Assembly: GCF_051020975.1 (NCBI RefSeq)
Contig: NW_027478162.1
Coordinates: 2,478,501 to 2,542,500 of the forward strand
Length of the DNA: 64,000 nt
Reading direction: 5' to 3'
From: Osmia lignaria lignaria
Lineage: Eukaryota > Arthropoda > Insecta > Hymenoptera > Megachilidae
How positions within the stretch are numbered: position 1 is the first letter of the stretch; every line of letters begins with the position of its first letter. The notes beneath the pieces are model-generated. The model saw only the letters and a list, made by a program, of their open reading frames with translations, was not told the DNA's origin and made no database searches. Positions 24,808 to 36,079 of this stretch are shown in pieces. The translations under genes and the position numbers were made by a program.

Positions 24808-26096
24808 TTGCAGATATATCTCAAGGGAAGGGGCCAGACGGACATATTTCGAGATATTTCTTCTTCTTGTTGTTCTTCTTCTGCACAGCTAAGCTGGAAG
24901 TGGCATTTACAGCTCGCAATAGTGCAGAGTTATCTCAAAGCAAGGGGCCACGGTGTTTCTGTATCTCTATTATGTTGGTGCGGCTTCGGAACTTTTAAAT
25001 ATCTCGATATATCTCGAAAACTACGCTTCTGATCAAAAAATATCATAGAACATAAAAAGTAGGAAACTTAATTCTCTACAAAAAAGGTCTCTTAACATTT
25101 TGCCATAGCTCGCCTCGTTTCCGAGATATTTGCAGATTTATCTCAAGGGAAGGGGCCTGACGGACATATTTCGAGATATTTCTTCTTCTTGTTGTTCTTC
25201 TTCTGCACAGCTAAGCTGGAAGTGGCATTTGCGGCTCTCACTAGTGCAGAGTTATCTCAAAGAAAGGGGCCACGGTGTTTCTGTATCTCTATTATGTTGG
25301 TGCGGCTTCGGAACTTTTAAATATCTCGATATATCTCGAAAACTACGCTTCTGATCAAAAAATATCATAGAACATAAATTGTAGGAAACATAATTCTCTA
25401 CAAAAAAGGTCTCTTAACATTTTGCCATAGCTCGCTTCGTTTCCGAGATATTTGCAGATTTATCTCAAGGGAAGGGGCCTGACGGACATATTTCGAGATA
25501 TTTCTTCTTCTTGTTGTTCTTCTTCTGCACAGCTAAGCTGGAAGTGGCATTTGCGGCTCGCACTAGTGCAGAGTTATCTCAAAGAAAGGGGCCACGGTGT
25601 TTCTGTATCTCTATTATGTTGGTGCGGCTTCGGAACTTTTAAATATCTCGATATATCTCGAAAACTACGCTTCTGATCAAAAAATATCATAGAACATAAA
25701 TTGTAGGAAACATAATTCTCTACAAAAAACGTATCTTAACATTTTGCCATAGCTCGCTTCGTTTCCGAGATATTTGCAGATTCAGCTCAAAGGAACGGGC
25801 CTGACGGACATATTTCGAGATATTTCTTCTTCTTGTTGTTCTTCCTCTGCACAGCTAAGCTGGAAGTGGCATTTGCAGCTCGCAATAGTGCAGAGTTATC
25901 TCAAAGAAAGGGGCCACGGTGTTTCTGTATCTCTATTATGTTGGTGCGGCTTCGGAACTTTTAAATATCTTGATATATCTCGAGAACTACGCATCTGATC
26001 AAAAAATATCATAGAACATAAAAAGTAGGAAACTTAATTCTCTACAAAAAAGGTCTCTTAACATTTTGCCATAGCTCGCTTCGTTTCCGAGATATT
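24601..26096 (+). repeat. 1496-bp non-integral tandem duplication, copy 2
   Basis: It begins at the tgcagagttatctc subrepeat inside the truncated unit and repeats the same four units at 24808, 25130, 25452 and 25774 with the same markers, including ggccagacgg, aaagcaagg and cgcctcgtttcc. Comparing the blocks by eye, I found no difference in the stretches checked. Copy 2 ends at 26096, just before the first internal subrepeat of the unit that starts there. Confidence 0.9.
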
Positions 26097-29000
26097 TGCA
26101 GATTTATCTCAAGGGAAGGGGCCTGACGGACATATTTCGAGATATTTCTTCTTCTTGTTATTCTTCTTCTGCACAGCTAAGCTGGAAGTGGCATTTGCGG
26201 CTCGCACTAGTGCAGAGTTATCTCAACAAAAGGGGCCACGGTGCTTCTGTATCTCTATTATGTTGGTGCGGCTTCGGAACTTTTAAATATCTCGATATAT
26301 CTCGATAACTACGCTTCTGATCAAAAAATATCATAGAACATAAATTGTAGGAAGCATAATTCTCTACAAAAAAGGTCTCTTAACATTTTGCCATAGCTCG
26401 CTTCGTTTCCGAGATATTTGCAGATATATCTCAAGGGAAGGGGCCTGACGGACATATTTCGAGATATTTCTTCTTCTTGTTGTTCTTCTTCTGCACAGCT
26501 GAGCTGGAAGTGGCATTTGCAGGTCGCTATAGTGCAGAGTTATCTCAAAGAAAGGGGCCACGGTGTTTCTGTATCTCTATTATGTTGGTGCGGCTTCGGA
26601 ACTTTTAAATATCTAGATATATCTCGAAAACTACGCTTCTGATCAAAAAATATCATAGAACATAAATTGTAGGAAACATAATTCTCTACAAAAAACGTAT
26701 CTTAACATTTTGCCATAGCTCGCTTCGTTTCCGAGATATTTGCAGATTCATCTCAAAGGAACGGGCCTGACGGACATATTTCGAGATACTTCTTCTTCTT
26801 GTTGTTCTTCCTCTGCACAGCTAAGCTGGAAGTGGCATTTGCAGCTCGCAATAGTGCAGAGTTATCTCAAAGAAAGGGGCCACGGTGTTTCTGTATCTCT
26901 ATTATGTTGGTGCGGCTTCGGAACTTTTAAATATCTTGATATATCTCGAGAACTACGCATCTGATCAAAAAATATCATAGAACATAAAAAGTAGGAAACT
27001 CAATTCTCTACAAAAAAGGTCTCTTAACATTTTGCCATAGCTCGCTTCGTTTCCGAGATATTTGAAGATATATCTCAAGGGAAGGGGCCTGACGGACATA
27101 TTTCGAGATATTTCTTCTTCTTGTTGTTCTTCTTCTGCACAGCTAAGCTGGAAGTGGCATTTGCAGCTCGCACTAGTGCAGAGTTATCTCAAAGAAAGGG
27201 GCCACGGTGTTTCTGTATCTCTATTATGTTGGTGCGGCTTCGGAACTTTTAAATATCTCGATATATCTCGAAAACTACGCTTCTGATCAAAAAATATCAT
27301 AGAACATAAAAAGTAGGAAACTTAATTCTCTACAAAAAAGGTCTCTTAACATTTTGCCATAGCTCGCTTCGTTTCCGAGATATTTGCAGATTTATCTCAA
27401 GGGAAGGGGCCTGACGGACATATTTCGAGATATTTCTTCTTCTTGTTGTTCTTCTTCTGCACAGCTAAGCTGGAAGTGGCATTTGCGGCTCTCACTAGTG
27501 CAGAGTTATCTCAAAGAAAGGGGCCACGGTGTTTCTGTATCTCTATTATGTTGGTGCGGCTTCGGAACTTTTAAATATCTCGATATATCTCGAAAACTAC
27601 GCTTCTGATCAAAAAATATCATAGAACATAAATTGTAGGAAACATAATTCTCTACAAAAAAGGTCTCTTAACATTTTGCCATAGCTCGCTTCGTTTCCAA
27701 GATATTTGCAGATATATCTCAAGGGAAGGGGCCAGACGGACATATTTCGAGATATTTCTTCTTCTTGTTGTTCTTCTTCTGCACAGCTAAGCTGGAAGTG
27801 GCATTTACAGCTCGCAATAGTGCAGAGTTATCTCAAAGCAAGGGGCCACGGTGTTTCTGTATCTCTATTATGTTGGTGCGGCTTCGGAACTTTTAAATAT
27901 CTCGATATATCTCGAAAACTACGCTTCTGATCAAAAAATATCATAGAACATAAAAAGTAGGAAACTTAATTCTCTACAAAAAAGGTCTCTTAACATTTTG
28001 CCATAGCTCGCCTCGTTTCCGAGATATTTGCAGATTTATCTCAAGGGAAGGGGCCTGACGGACATATTTCGAGATATTTCTTCTTCTTGTTGTTCTTCTT
28101 CTGCACAGCTAAGCTGGAAGTGGCATTTGCGGCTCGCACTAGTGCAGAGTTATCTCAAAGAAAGGGGCCACGGTGTTTCTGTATCTCTATTATGTTGGTG
28201 CGGCTTCGGAACTTTTAAATATCTCGATATATCTCGAAAACTACGCTTCTGATCAAAAAATATCATAGAACATAAATTGTAGGAAACATAATTCTCTACA
28301 AAAAAGGTCTCTTAACATTTTGCCATAGCTCGCTTCGTTTCCGAGATATTTGCAGATTTATCTCAAGGGAAGGGGCCTGACGGACATATTTCGAGATATT
28401 TCTTCTTCTTGTTGTTCTTCTTCTGCACAGCTAAGCTGGAAGTGGCATTTGCGGCTCGCACTAGTGCAGAGTTATCTCAAAGAAAGGGGCCACGGTGTTT
28501 CTGTATCTCTATTATGTTGGTGCGGCTTCGGAACTTTTAAATATCTTGATATATCTCGAGAACTACGCATCTGATCAAAAAATATCATAGAACATAAAAA
28601 GTAGGAAACTTAATTCTCTACAAAAAAGGTCTCTTAACATTTTGCCATAGCTCGCTTCGTTTCCGAGATATTTGCAGATTTATCTCAAGGGAAGGGGCCT
28701 GACGGACATATTTCGAGATATTTCTTCTTCTTGTTATTCTTCTTCTGCACAGCTAAGCTGGAAGTGGCATTTGCGGCTCGCACTAGTGCAGAGTTATCTC
28801 AACAAAAGGGGCCACGGTGCTTCTGTATCTCTATTATGTTGGTGCGGCTTCGGAACTTTTAAATATCTCGATATATCTCGATAACTACGCTTCTGATCAA
28901 AAAATATCATAGAACATAAATTGTAGGAAGCATAATTCTCTACAAAAAAGGTCTCTTAACATTTTGCCATAGCTCGCTTCGTTTCCGAGATATTTGCAGA

Positions 29001-29315
29001 TATATCTCAAGGGAAGGGGCCTGACGGACATATTTCGAGATATTTCTTCTTCTTGTTGTTCTTCTTCTGCACAGCTGAGCTGGAAGTGGCATTTGCAGGT
29101 CGCTATAGTGCAGAGTTATCTCAAAGAAAGGGGCCACGGTGTTTCTGTATCTCTATTATGTTGGTGCGGCTTCGGAACTTTTAAATATCTAGATATATCT
29201 CGAAAACTACGCTTCTGATCAAAAAATATCATAGAACATAAAAAGTAGGAAACCTAATTTTCTACAAAAAAGGTCTCTTAACATTTTGCCATAGCTCGCT
29301 TCGTTTCCGAGATAT
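26096..29315 (+). repeat. Ten units containing duplicated two-unit and four-unit blocks
   Basis: The pair at 26096 and 26418 (cttgttattc, ctcaacaaaagg, ctcgataactacg, taggaagcata; then gcaggtcgctatag and tctagatatatc) recurs at 28672 and 28994, exactly 8 x 322 bp away. The series at 26740, 27062, 27384 and 27706 copies the series at 22346, 22668, 22990 and 23312 (gcagattcatctc, tttgaagatatatc, gcggctctcac, ggccagacgg). The unit at 28028 is preceded by cgcctcgtttcc, as the 23634 unit is, but has the gcggctcgcactag body of the 23956 unit. It is best read as a hybrid marking the loss of one unit. Confidence 0.85.
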
Positions 29316-29959
29316 TTGGAGATTTATCTCAAGGGAAGGCGCCTGACGGACATATTTCGAGATATTTCTTCTTCTTGTTGTTCTTCTTCTGCACAGCTAA
29401 GCTGGAAGTGGCATTTGCGGCTCGCACTAGTGCAGAGTTATCTCAAAGAAAGGAGCCACGGTGTTTCTGTATCTCTATTATGTTGGTGCGGCTTCGGAAC
29501 TTTTAAATATCTTGATATATCTCGAGAACTACGCATCTGATCAAAAAATATCATAGAACATAAAAAGTAGGAAACCTAATTTTCTACAAAAAAGGTCTCT
29601 TAACATTTTGCCATAGCTCGCTTCGTTTCCGAGATATTTGGAGATTTATCTCAAGGGAAGGCGCCTGACGGACATATTTCGAGATATTTCTTCTTCTTGT
29701 TGTTCTTCTTCTGCACAGCTAAGCTGGAAGTGGCATTTGCGGCTCGCACTAGTGCAGAGTTATCTCAAAGAAAGGGGCCACGGTGTTTCTGTATCCCTAT
29801 TATGTTGGTGCGGCTTCGGAACTTTTAAATATCTCGATATATCTCGAAAACTACGCTTCTGATCAAAAAATATCATAGAACATAAAAAGTAGGAAACTTA
29901 ATTCTCTACAAAAAAGGTCTCTTAACATTTTGCCATAGCTCGCTTCGTTTCCGAGATAT
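29316..29959 (+). repeat. Adjacent duplicated unit pair (2 x 322 bp)
   Basis: Two neighbouring units share the private heads gatatttggagatttatc and gggaaggcgcctg and the preceding spacer aaacctaattttctac. They differ in tail type: the first has tail I with aaaggagccacgg, the second has tail II. This is the smallest-scale tandem duplication seen, a single unit. Confidence 0.85.
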
Positions 29960-31569
29960 TTGCAGATTTATCTCAAGGGAAGGGGCCTGACGGACATATT
30001 TCGAGATATTTCTTCTTCTTGTTATTCTTCTTCTGCACAGCTAAGCTGGAAGTGGCATTTGCGGCTCGCACTAGTGCAGAGTTATCTCAACGAAAGGGGC
30101 CACGGTGCTTCTGTATCTCTATTATGTTGGTGCGGCTTCGGAACTTTTAAATATCTCGATATATCTCGAAAACTACGCTTCTGATCAAAAAATATCATAG
30201 AACATAAATTGTAGGAAGCATAATTCTCTACAAAAAAGGTCTCTTAACATTTTGCCATAGCTCGCTTCGTTTCCGAGATATTTGCAGATATATCTCAAGG
30301 GAAGGGGCCTGACGGACATATTTCGAGATATTTCTTCTTCTTGTTGTTCTTCTTCTGCACAGCTGAGCTGGAAGTGGCATTTGCAGGTCGCAATAGTGCA
30401 GAGTTATCTCAAAGAAAGGGGCCACGGTGTTTCTGTATCTCTATTATGTTGGTGCGGCTTCGGAACTTTTAAATATCTCGATATATCTCGAAAACTACGC
30501 TTCTGATCAAAAAATATCATAGAACATAAATTGTAGGAAACATAATTCTCTACAAAAAAGGTCTCTTAGCATTTTGCCATAGCTCGTTTCGTTTCCGAGA
30601 TATTTGCCGATTCAGCTCAAAGGAACTGGCCTGACGGACATATTTCGAGATATTTCTTCTTCTTGTTGTTCTTCCTCTGCACAGCTAAGCTGGAAGTGGC
30701 ATTTGCAGCTCGCAATAGTGCAGAGTTATCTCAAAGAAAGGGGCCACGGTGTTTCTGTATCTCTATTATGTTGGTGCGGCTTCGGAACTTTTAAATATCT
30801 TGATATATCTCGAGAACTACGCATCTCATCAAAAAATATCATAGAACATAAAAAGTAGGAAACATAATTCTCTACAAAAAAGGTCTCTTAACATTTTGCC
30901 ATAGCTCGCTTCGTTTCCGAGATATTTGCAGATATATCTCAAGGGAAGGGGCCTGACGGACATATTTCGAGATATTTCTTCTTCTTGTTGTTCTTCTTCT
31001 GCACAGCTAAGCTGGAAGTGGCATTTGCGGCTCGCACTAGTGCAGAGTTGTCTCAACGAAAGGGGCCACGGTGTTTCTGTATCTCTATTATGTTGGTGCG
31101 GCTTCGGAACTTTTAAATATCTCGATATATCTCGAAAACTACGCATCTGATCAAAAAATATCATAGAACATAAAAAGTAGGAAACATAATTCTCTACAAA
31201 AAAGGTCTCTTAACATTTTGCCATAGCTCGCTTCGTTTCCGAGATATTTGCAGATATATCTCAAGGGAAGGGGCCTGACGGACATATTTCGAGATATTTC
31301 TCCTTCTTGTTGTTCTTCTTCTGCACAGCTAAGCTGGAAGTGGCATTTACAGCTCGCAATAGTGCAGAGTTATCTCAAAGAAAGGGGCCACGGTGTTTCT
31401 GTATCTCTATTATGTTGGTGCGGCTTCGGAACTTTTAAATATCTTGATATATCTCGAGAACTACGCATCTGATCAAAAAATATCATAGAACATGAAAAGT
31501 AGGAAACTTAATTCTCTACAAAAAAGGTCTCTTAACATTTTGCCATAGCTCTCTTCGTTTCCGAGATAT
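29960..31569 (+). repeat. Five satellite units closing the tail-II domain
   Basis: Units at 29960 and 30282 are a third copy of the cttgttattc / gcaggtcgc pair seen at 26096 and 28672, here with intact ctcgaaaactacg. The 30604 unit has gccgattcagctcaaagg and a gcatctcatcaaaa tail, as in the 2705 unit. The 30926 unit is a tail-II/tail-I mosaic (ctcgaaaactacgcatctg). The 31248 unit has a private ttctccttc. Confidence 0.82.
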
Positions 31570-32213
31570 TTGCAGATTTATCTCAAGGGAAGGGGCCTGA
31601 CGGACATATTTCGAGATATTTCTTCTTCTTGTTGTTCTTCTTCTGCACAGCTAAGCTGGAAGTGGCATTTGCAGCTCGCAATAGTGCAGAGTTATCTCAA
31701 AGAAAGGGGCCACGGTGTTTCTGTATCTCTATTATGTTCGTGCGGCTTCGGAACTTTTAAATATCTTGATATATCTCGAGAACTACGCGTCTGATCAAAA
31801 AATATCATAGAACATAAAAAGTAGGAAACTTAATTCTCTACAAAAACAGTCTCTTAACATTTTGCCATAGCTCGCTTCGTTTCCGAGATATTTGCAGATA
31901 TATCTCAAGGGAAGGGGCCTGACGGACATATTTCGAGATATTTCTTCTTCTTGTTGTTCTTCTTCTGCACAGCTAAGCTGGAAGTGGCATTTCCAGCTCG
32001 CAATAGTGCAGAGTTATCTCAAAGAAAGGGGCCACGGTGTTTCTGTATCTCTATTATGTTGGTGCGGCTTCGGAACTTTTAAATATCTCGATATATCTCG
32101 AAAACTACGCATCTGATCAAAAAATATCATAGAACATAAAAAGTAGGAAACTTAATTCTCTACAAAAAAGGTCTCTTAACATTTTGCCATAGCTCGCTTC
32201 GTTTCCGAGATAT

Positions 32214-32536
32214 TTGCACCACTTATCTCAAGGGAAGGGGCCTGACGGACATATTTCGAGATATTTCTTCTTCTTGTTGTTCTTCTTCTGCACAGCTAAG
32301 CTGGAAGTGGCATTTGCGGCCCGCACTAGTGCAGAGTTATCTCAAAGAAAGGGGCCACGGTGTTTCTGTATCTCTATTATGTTGGTGCGGCTTCGGAACT
32401 TTTAAATATCTCGATATATCTCGAAAACTACGCTTCTGATCAAAAAATATCATAGAACATAAATTGTAGAAAACATAATTCTCTACAAAAAAGGTCTGTT
32501 AACATTTTGCCATAGCTCGCTTCGTTTCCGAGATAT
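32214..32536 (+). repeat. 323-bp satellite unit with a 1-bp insertion
   Basis: The head reads ttgcaccacttatctc where most units read ttgcagatttatctc, a local change with a net gain of one base. The same lesion in slightly different form (ttgcaccatttatctc) is in the unit at 34147, so it was copied and then diverged by one base. Confidence 0.9.
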
Positions 32537-34146
32537 TTGCAGATATATCTCAAGGGAAGGGGCCTGACGGACATATTTCGAGATATTTCTTCTTCTTGTT
32601 GTTCTTCTTCTGCACAGCTAAGCTGGAAGTGGCATTTGCGGCTCGCACTAGTGCAGAGTTATCTCAAAGAAAGGGGCCACGGTGTTTCTGTATCCCTATT
32701 ATGTTGGTGCGGCTTCGGAACTTTTAAATATCTTGATATATCTCGAGAACTACGCGTCTGATCAAAAAATATCATAGAACATAAAAAGTAGGAAACGTAA
32801 TTCTCTACAAAAACGGTCTCTTAACATTTTGCCATAGCTCGCTTCGTTTCCGAGATATTTGCAGATATATCTCAAGGGAAGGGGCCTGACGGACATATTT
32901 CGAGATATTTCTTCTTCTTGTTGTTCTTCTTCTGCACAGCTAAGCTGGAAGTGGCATTTCCAGCTCGCAATAGTGCAGAGTTATCTCAAAGAAAGGGGCC
33001 ACGGTGTTTCTGTATCTCTATTATGTTGGTGCGGCTTCGGAACTTTTAAATATCTTGATATATCTCGAGAACTACGCATCTGATCAAAAAATATCATAGA
33101 ACATAAAAAGTAGGAAACTTCATTCTCTACAAAAAAGGTCTCTTAACATTTTGCCATAGCTCGCTTGGTTTCCGAGATATTTGCAGATTTATCTCAAGGG
33201 AAGGGGCCTGACGGACATATTTCGAGATATTTCTTCTTCTTGTTGTTCTTCTTCTGCACAGCTAAGCTGGAAGTGGCATTTGCGGCTCGCACTAGTGCAG
33301 AGTTATCTCAAAGAAAGGGGCCACGGTGTTTCTGTATCTCTATTATGTTGGTGCGGCTTCGGAACTTTTAAATATCTCGATATATCTCGAAAACTACGCT
33401 TCTGATCAAAAAATGTCATAGAACATAGATTGTAGGAAAGATAATTCTCTACAAAAAACGTCTCTTAACATTTTGCCATAGCTCGCTTCGTTTCCGAGAT
33501 ATTTGCAGATTCATCTCAAAGGAACGGGCCTGACGGACATATTTCGAGATACTTCTTCTTCTTGTTGTTCTTCCTCTGCACAGCTAAGCTGGAAGTGGCA
33601 TTTGCAGCTCGCAATAGTGCAGAGTTATCTCAAAGAAAGGGGCCACGGTGTTTCTGTATCTCTATTATGTTCGTGCGGCTTCGGAACTTTTAAATATCTT
33701 GATATATCTCGAGAACTACGCATCTGATCAAAAAATATCATAGAACATAAAAAGTAGGAAACTTAATTCTCTACAAAAAAGGTCTCTGAACATTTTGCCA
33801 TAGGTCGCTTCGTTTCCGAGATATTTGCAGATTTATCTCAAGGGAAGGAGCCTAACGGAAATATTTCGAGATATTTCTTCTTCTGGTTGTTCTTCTTCTG
33901 CACAGCTAAGCTGGAAGTGGCATTTGCGGCTCGCACTAGTGCAGAGTTATATCAAAGAAAGGGGCCACGGTGTTTCTGTATCCCTATTATGTTGGTGCGG
34001 CTTCGGAACTTTTAAATATCTCGATATATCTCGAAAACTACGCATCTGATCAAAAAATATCATAGAACATAAAAAGTAGGAAACTTAATTCTCTACAAAA
34101 AAGGTCTCTTAACATTTTGCCATAGCTCGCTTCGTTTCCGAGATAT

Positions 34147-34469
34147 TTGCACCATTTATCTCAAGGGAAGGGGCCTGACGGACATATTTCGAGATATTTC
34201 TTCTTCTTGTTGTTCTTCTTCTGCACAGCTAAGCTGGAAGTGGCGTTTGCGGCCCGCACTAGTGCAGAGTTATCTCAAAGAAAGGGGCCACGGTGTTTCT
34301 GTATCTCTATTATGTTGGTGCGGCTTCGGAACTTTTAAATATCTCGATATATCTCGAAAACTACGCTTCTGATCAAAAAATATCATAGAACATAAATTGT
34401 AGAAAACATAATTCTCTACAAAAAAGGTCTGTTAACATTTTGCCATAGCTCGCTTCGTTTCCGAGATAT
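34147..34469 (+). repeat. 323-bp satellite unit, copy of the 32214 insertion variant
   Basis: It carries ttgcaccatttatctc, gcggcccgcactag and the downstream tagaaaacata and ggtctgttaac markers of the unit at 32214. It also has a private gtggcgtttgc change. It is followed, as at 32537, by a gatatatctc/gcggctcgc unit. Confidence 0.9.
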
Positions 34470-34791
34470 TTGCAGATATATCTCAAGGGAAGGGGCCTGA
34501 CGGACATATTTCGAGATATTTCTTCTTCTTGTTGTTCTTCTTCTGCACAGCTAAGCTGGAAGTGGCATTTGCGGCTCGCACTAGTGCAGAGTTATCTCAA
34601 AGAAAGGGGCCACGGTGTTTCTGTATCCCTATTATGTTGGTGCGGCTTCGGAACTTTTAAATATCTCGATATATCTCGAAAACTACGCATCTGATCAAAA
34701 AATATCATAGAACATAAAAAGTAGGAAAGATAATTCTCTACAAAAAACGTCTCTTAACATTTTGCCATAGCTCGCTTCGTTTCCGAGATAT

Positions 34792-35435
34792 TTGCAGATT
34801 CAGCTCAAAGGAACGGGCCTGACGGACATATTTCGAGATACTTCTTCTTCTTGTTGTTCTTCCTCTGCACAGCTAAGCTGGAAGTGGCATTTGCAGCTCG
34901 GAATAGTGCAGAGTTATCTCAAAGAAAGGGGCCACGGTGTTTCTGTATCTCTATTATGTTGGTGCGGCTTCGGAACTTTTAAATATCTTGATATATCTCG
35001 AGAACTACGCATCTGATCAAAAAATATCATAGAACATTAAAAGTAGGAAACTTAATTCTCTACAAAACAGGTCTCTTAACATTTTGCCATAGCTCGCTTC
35101 GTTTCCGAGATATTTGCAGATTTATCTCAAGGGAAGGGGCCTGACGGACATATTTCGAGATATTTCTTCTTCTTGTTGTTCTTCTTCTGCACAGCTAAGC
35201 TGGAAGTGGCATTTGCAGCTCGCAATAGTGCAGAGTTATCTCAAAGAAAGGGGCCACGGTGTGTCTGTATCTCTATTATGTTGGTGCGGCTTCGGAACTT
35301 TTAAATATCTTGATATATCTCGAGAACTACGCATCTGATCAAAAAATATCATAGAACATAAAAAGTAGGAAAGATAATTCTCTACAAAAAACGTCTCTTA
35401 ACATTTTGCCATAGCTCGCTTCGTTTCCGAGATAT
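34792..35435 (+). repeat. Duplicated dimer, copy 1 (644 bp)
   Basis: Two units: one with gcagattcagctcaaagga, gagatacttc, cagctcggaatag and the tail gaacattaaaagtagg; the next with ctacaaaacagg before it and cggtgtgtctgt inside it. The 3' spacer aaagataattctc with aaaaaacgtctc also precedes copy 1, so the copy boundary lies in a tail. Confidence 0.9.
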
Positions 35436-36079
35436 TTGCAGATTCAGCTCAAAGGAACGGGCCTGACGGACATATTTCGAGATACTTCTTCTTCTTGTTG
35501 TTCTTCCTCTGCACAGCTAAGCTGGAAGTGGCATTTGCAGCTCGGAATAGTGCAGAGTTATCTCAAAGAAAGGGGCCACGGTGTTTCTGTATCTCTATTA
35601 TGTTGGTGCGGCTTCGGAACTTTTAAATATCTTGATATATCTCGAGAACTACGCATCTGATCAAAAAATATCATAGAACATTAAAAGTAGGAAACTTAAT
35701 TCTCTACAAAACAGGTCTCTTAACATTTTGCCATAGCTCGCTTCGTTTCCGAGATATTTGCAGATTTATCTCAAGGGAAGGGGCCTGACGGACATATTTC
35801 GAGATATTTCTTCTTCTTGTTGTTCTTCTTCTGCACAGCTAAGCTGGAAGTGGCATTTGCAGCTCGCAATAGTGCAGAGTTATCTCAAAGAAAGGGGCCA
35901 CGGTGTGTCTGTATCTCTATTATGTTGGTGCGGCTTCGGAACTTTTAAATATCTTGATATATCTCGAGAACTACGCATCTGATCGAAAAATATCATAGAA
36001 CATAAAAAGTAGGAAACTTAATTCTCTACAAAAGAGGTCTCTTAACATTTTGCCATAGCTCGCTTCGTTTCCGAGATAT
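35436..36079 (+). repeat. Duplicated dimer, copy 2 (644 bp)
   Basis: This repeats every marker of the dimer at 34792: cagctcggaatag, gaacattaaaagtagg, ctacaaaacagg and cggtgtgtctgt. It diverges only in the final tail, which reads ctgatcgaaaaat and ctacaaaagagg and leads into the next domain. Confidence 0.9.

Larger units (their letters stand above)
31570..34791 (+). repeat. Satellite domain 4: ten units with a copied 323-bp unit
   Basis: The units mix tails I and II, and several carry the recombinant tail ctcgaaaactacgcatctg. The pair at 32214 and 32537 recurs at 34147 and 34470 (six units plus 1 bp apart), sharing ttgcacca, gcggcccgcactag, tagaaaacata and ggtctgttaac. The 33503 unit belongs to the gcagattcatctcaaagga type. 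The 33825 unit has private changes (ataggtcgc, ctaacggaaat, ttctggttg, gttatatcaaag). Confidence 0.82.

Noticed and set aside
30829..31164. Open frames on the - strand, the longest about 111 codons here
   Set aside because: They are the reverse complement of satellite units and appear only where a point change (such as catctcatc for catctgatc) removes a stop. No start context or homology supports them.
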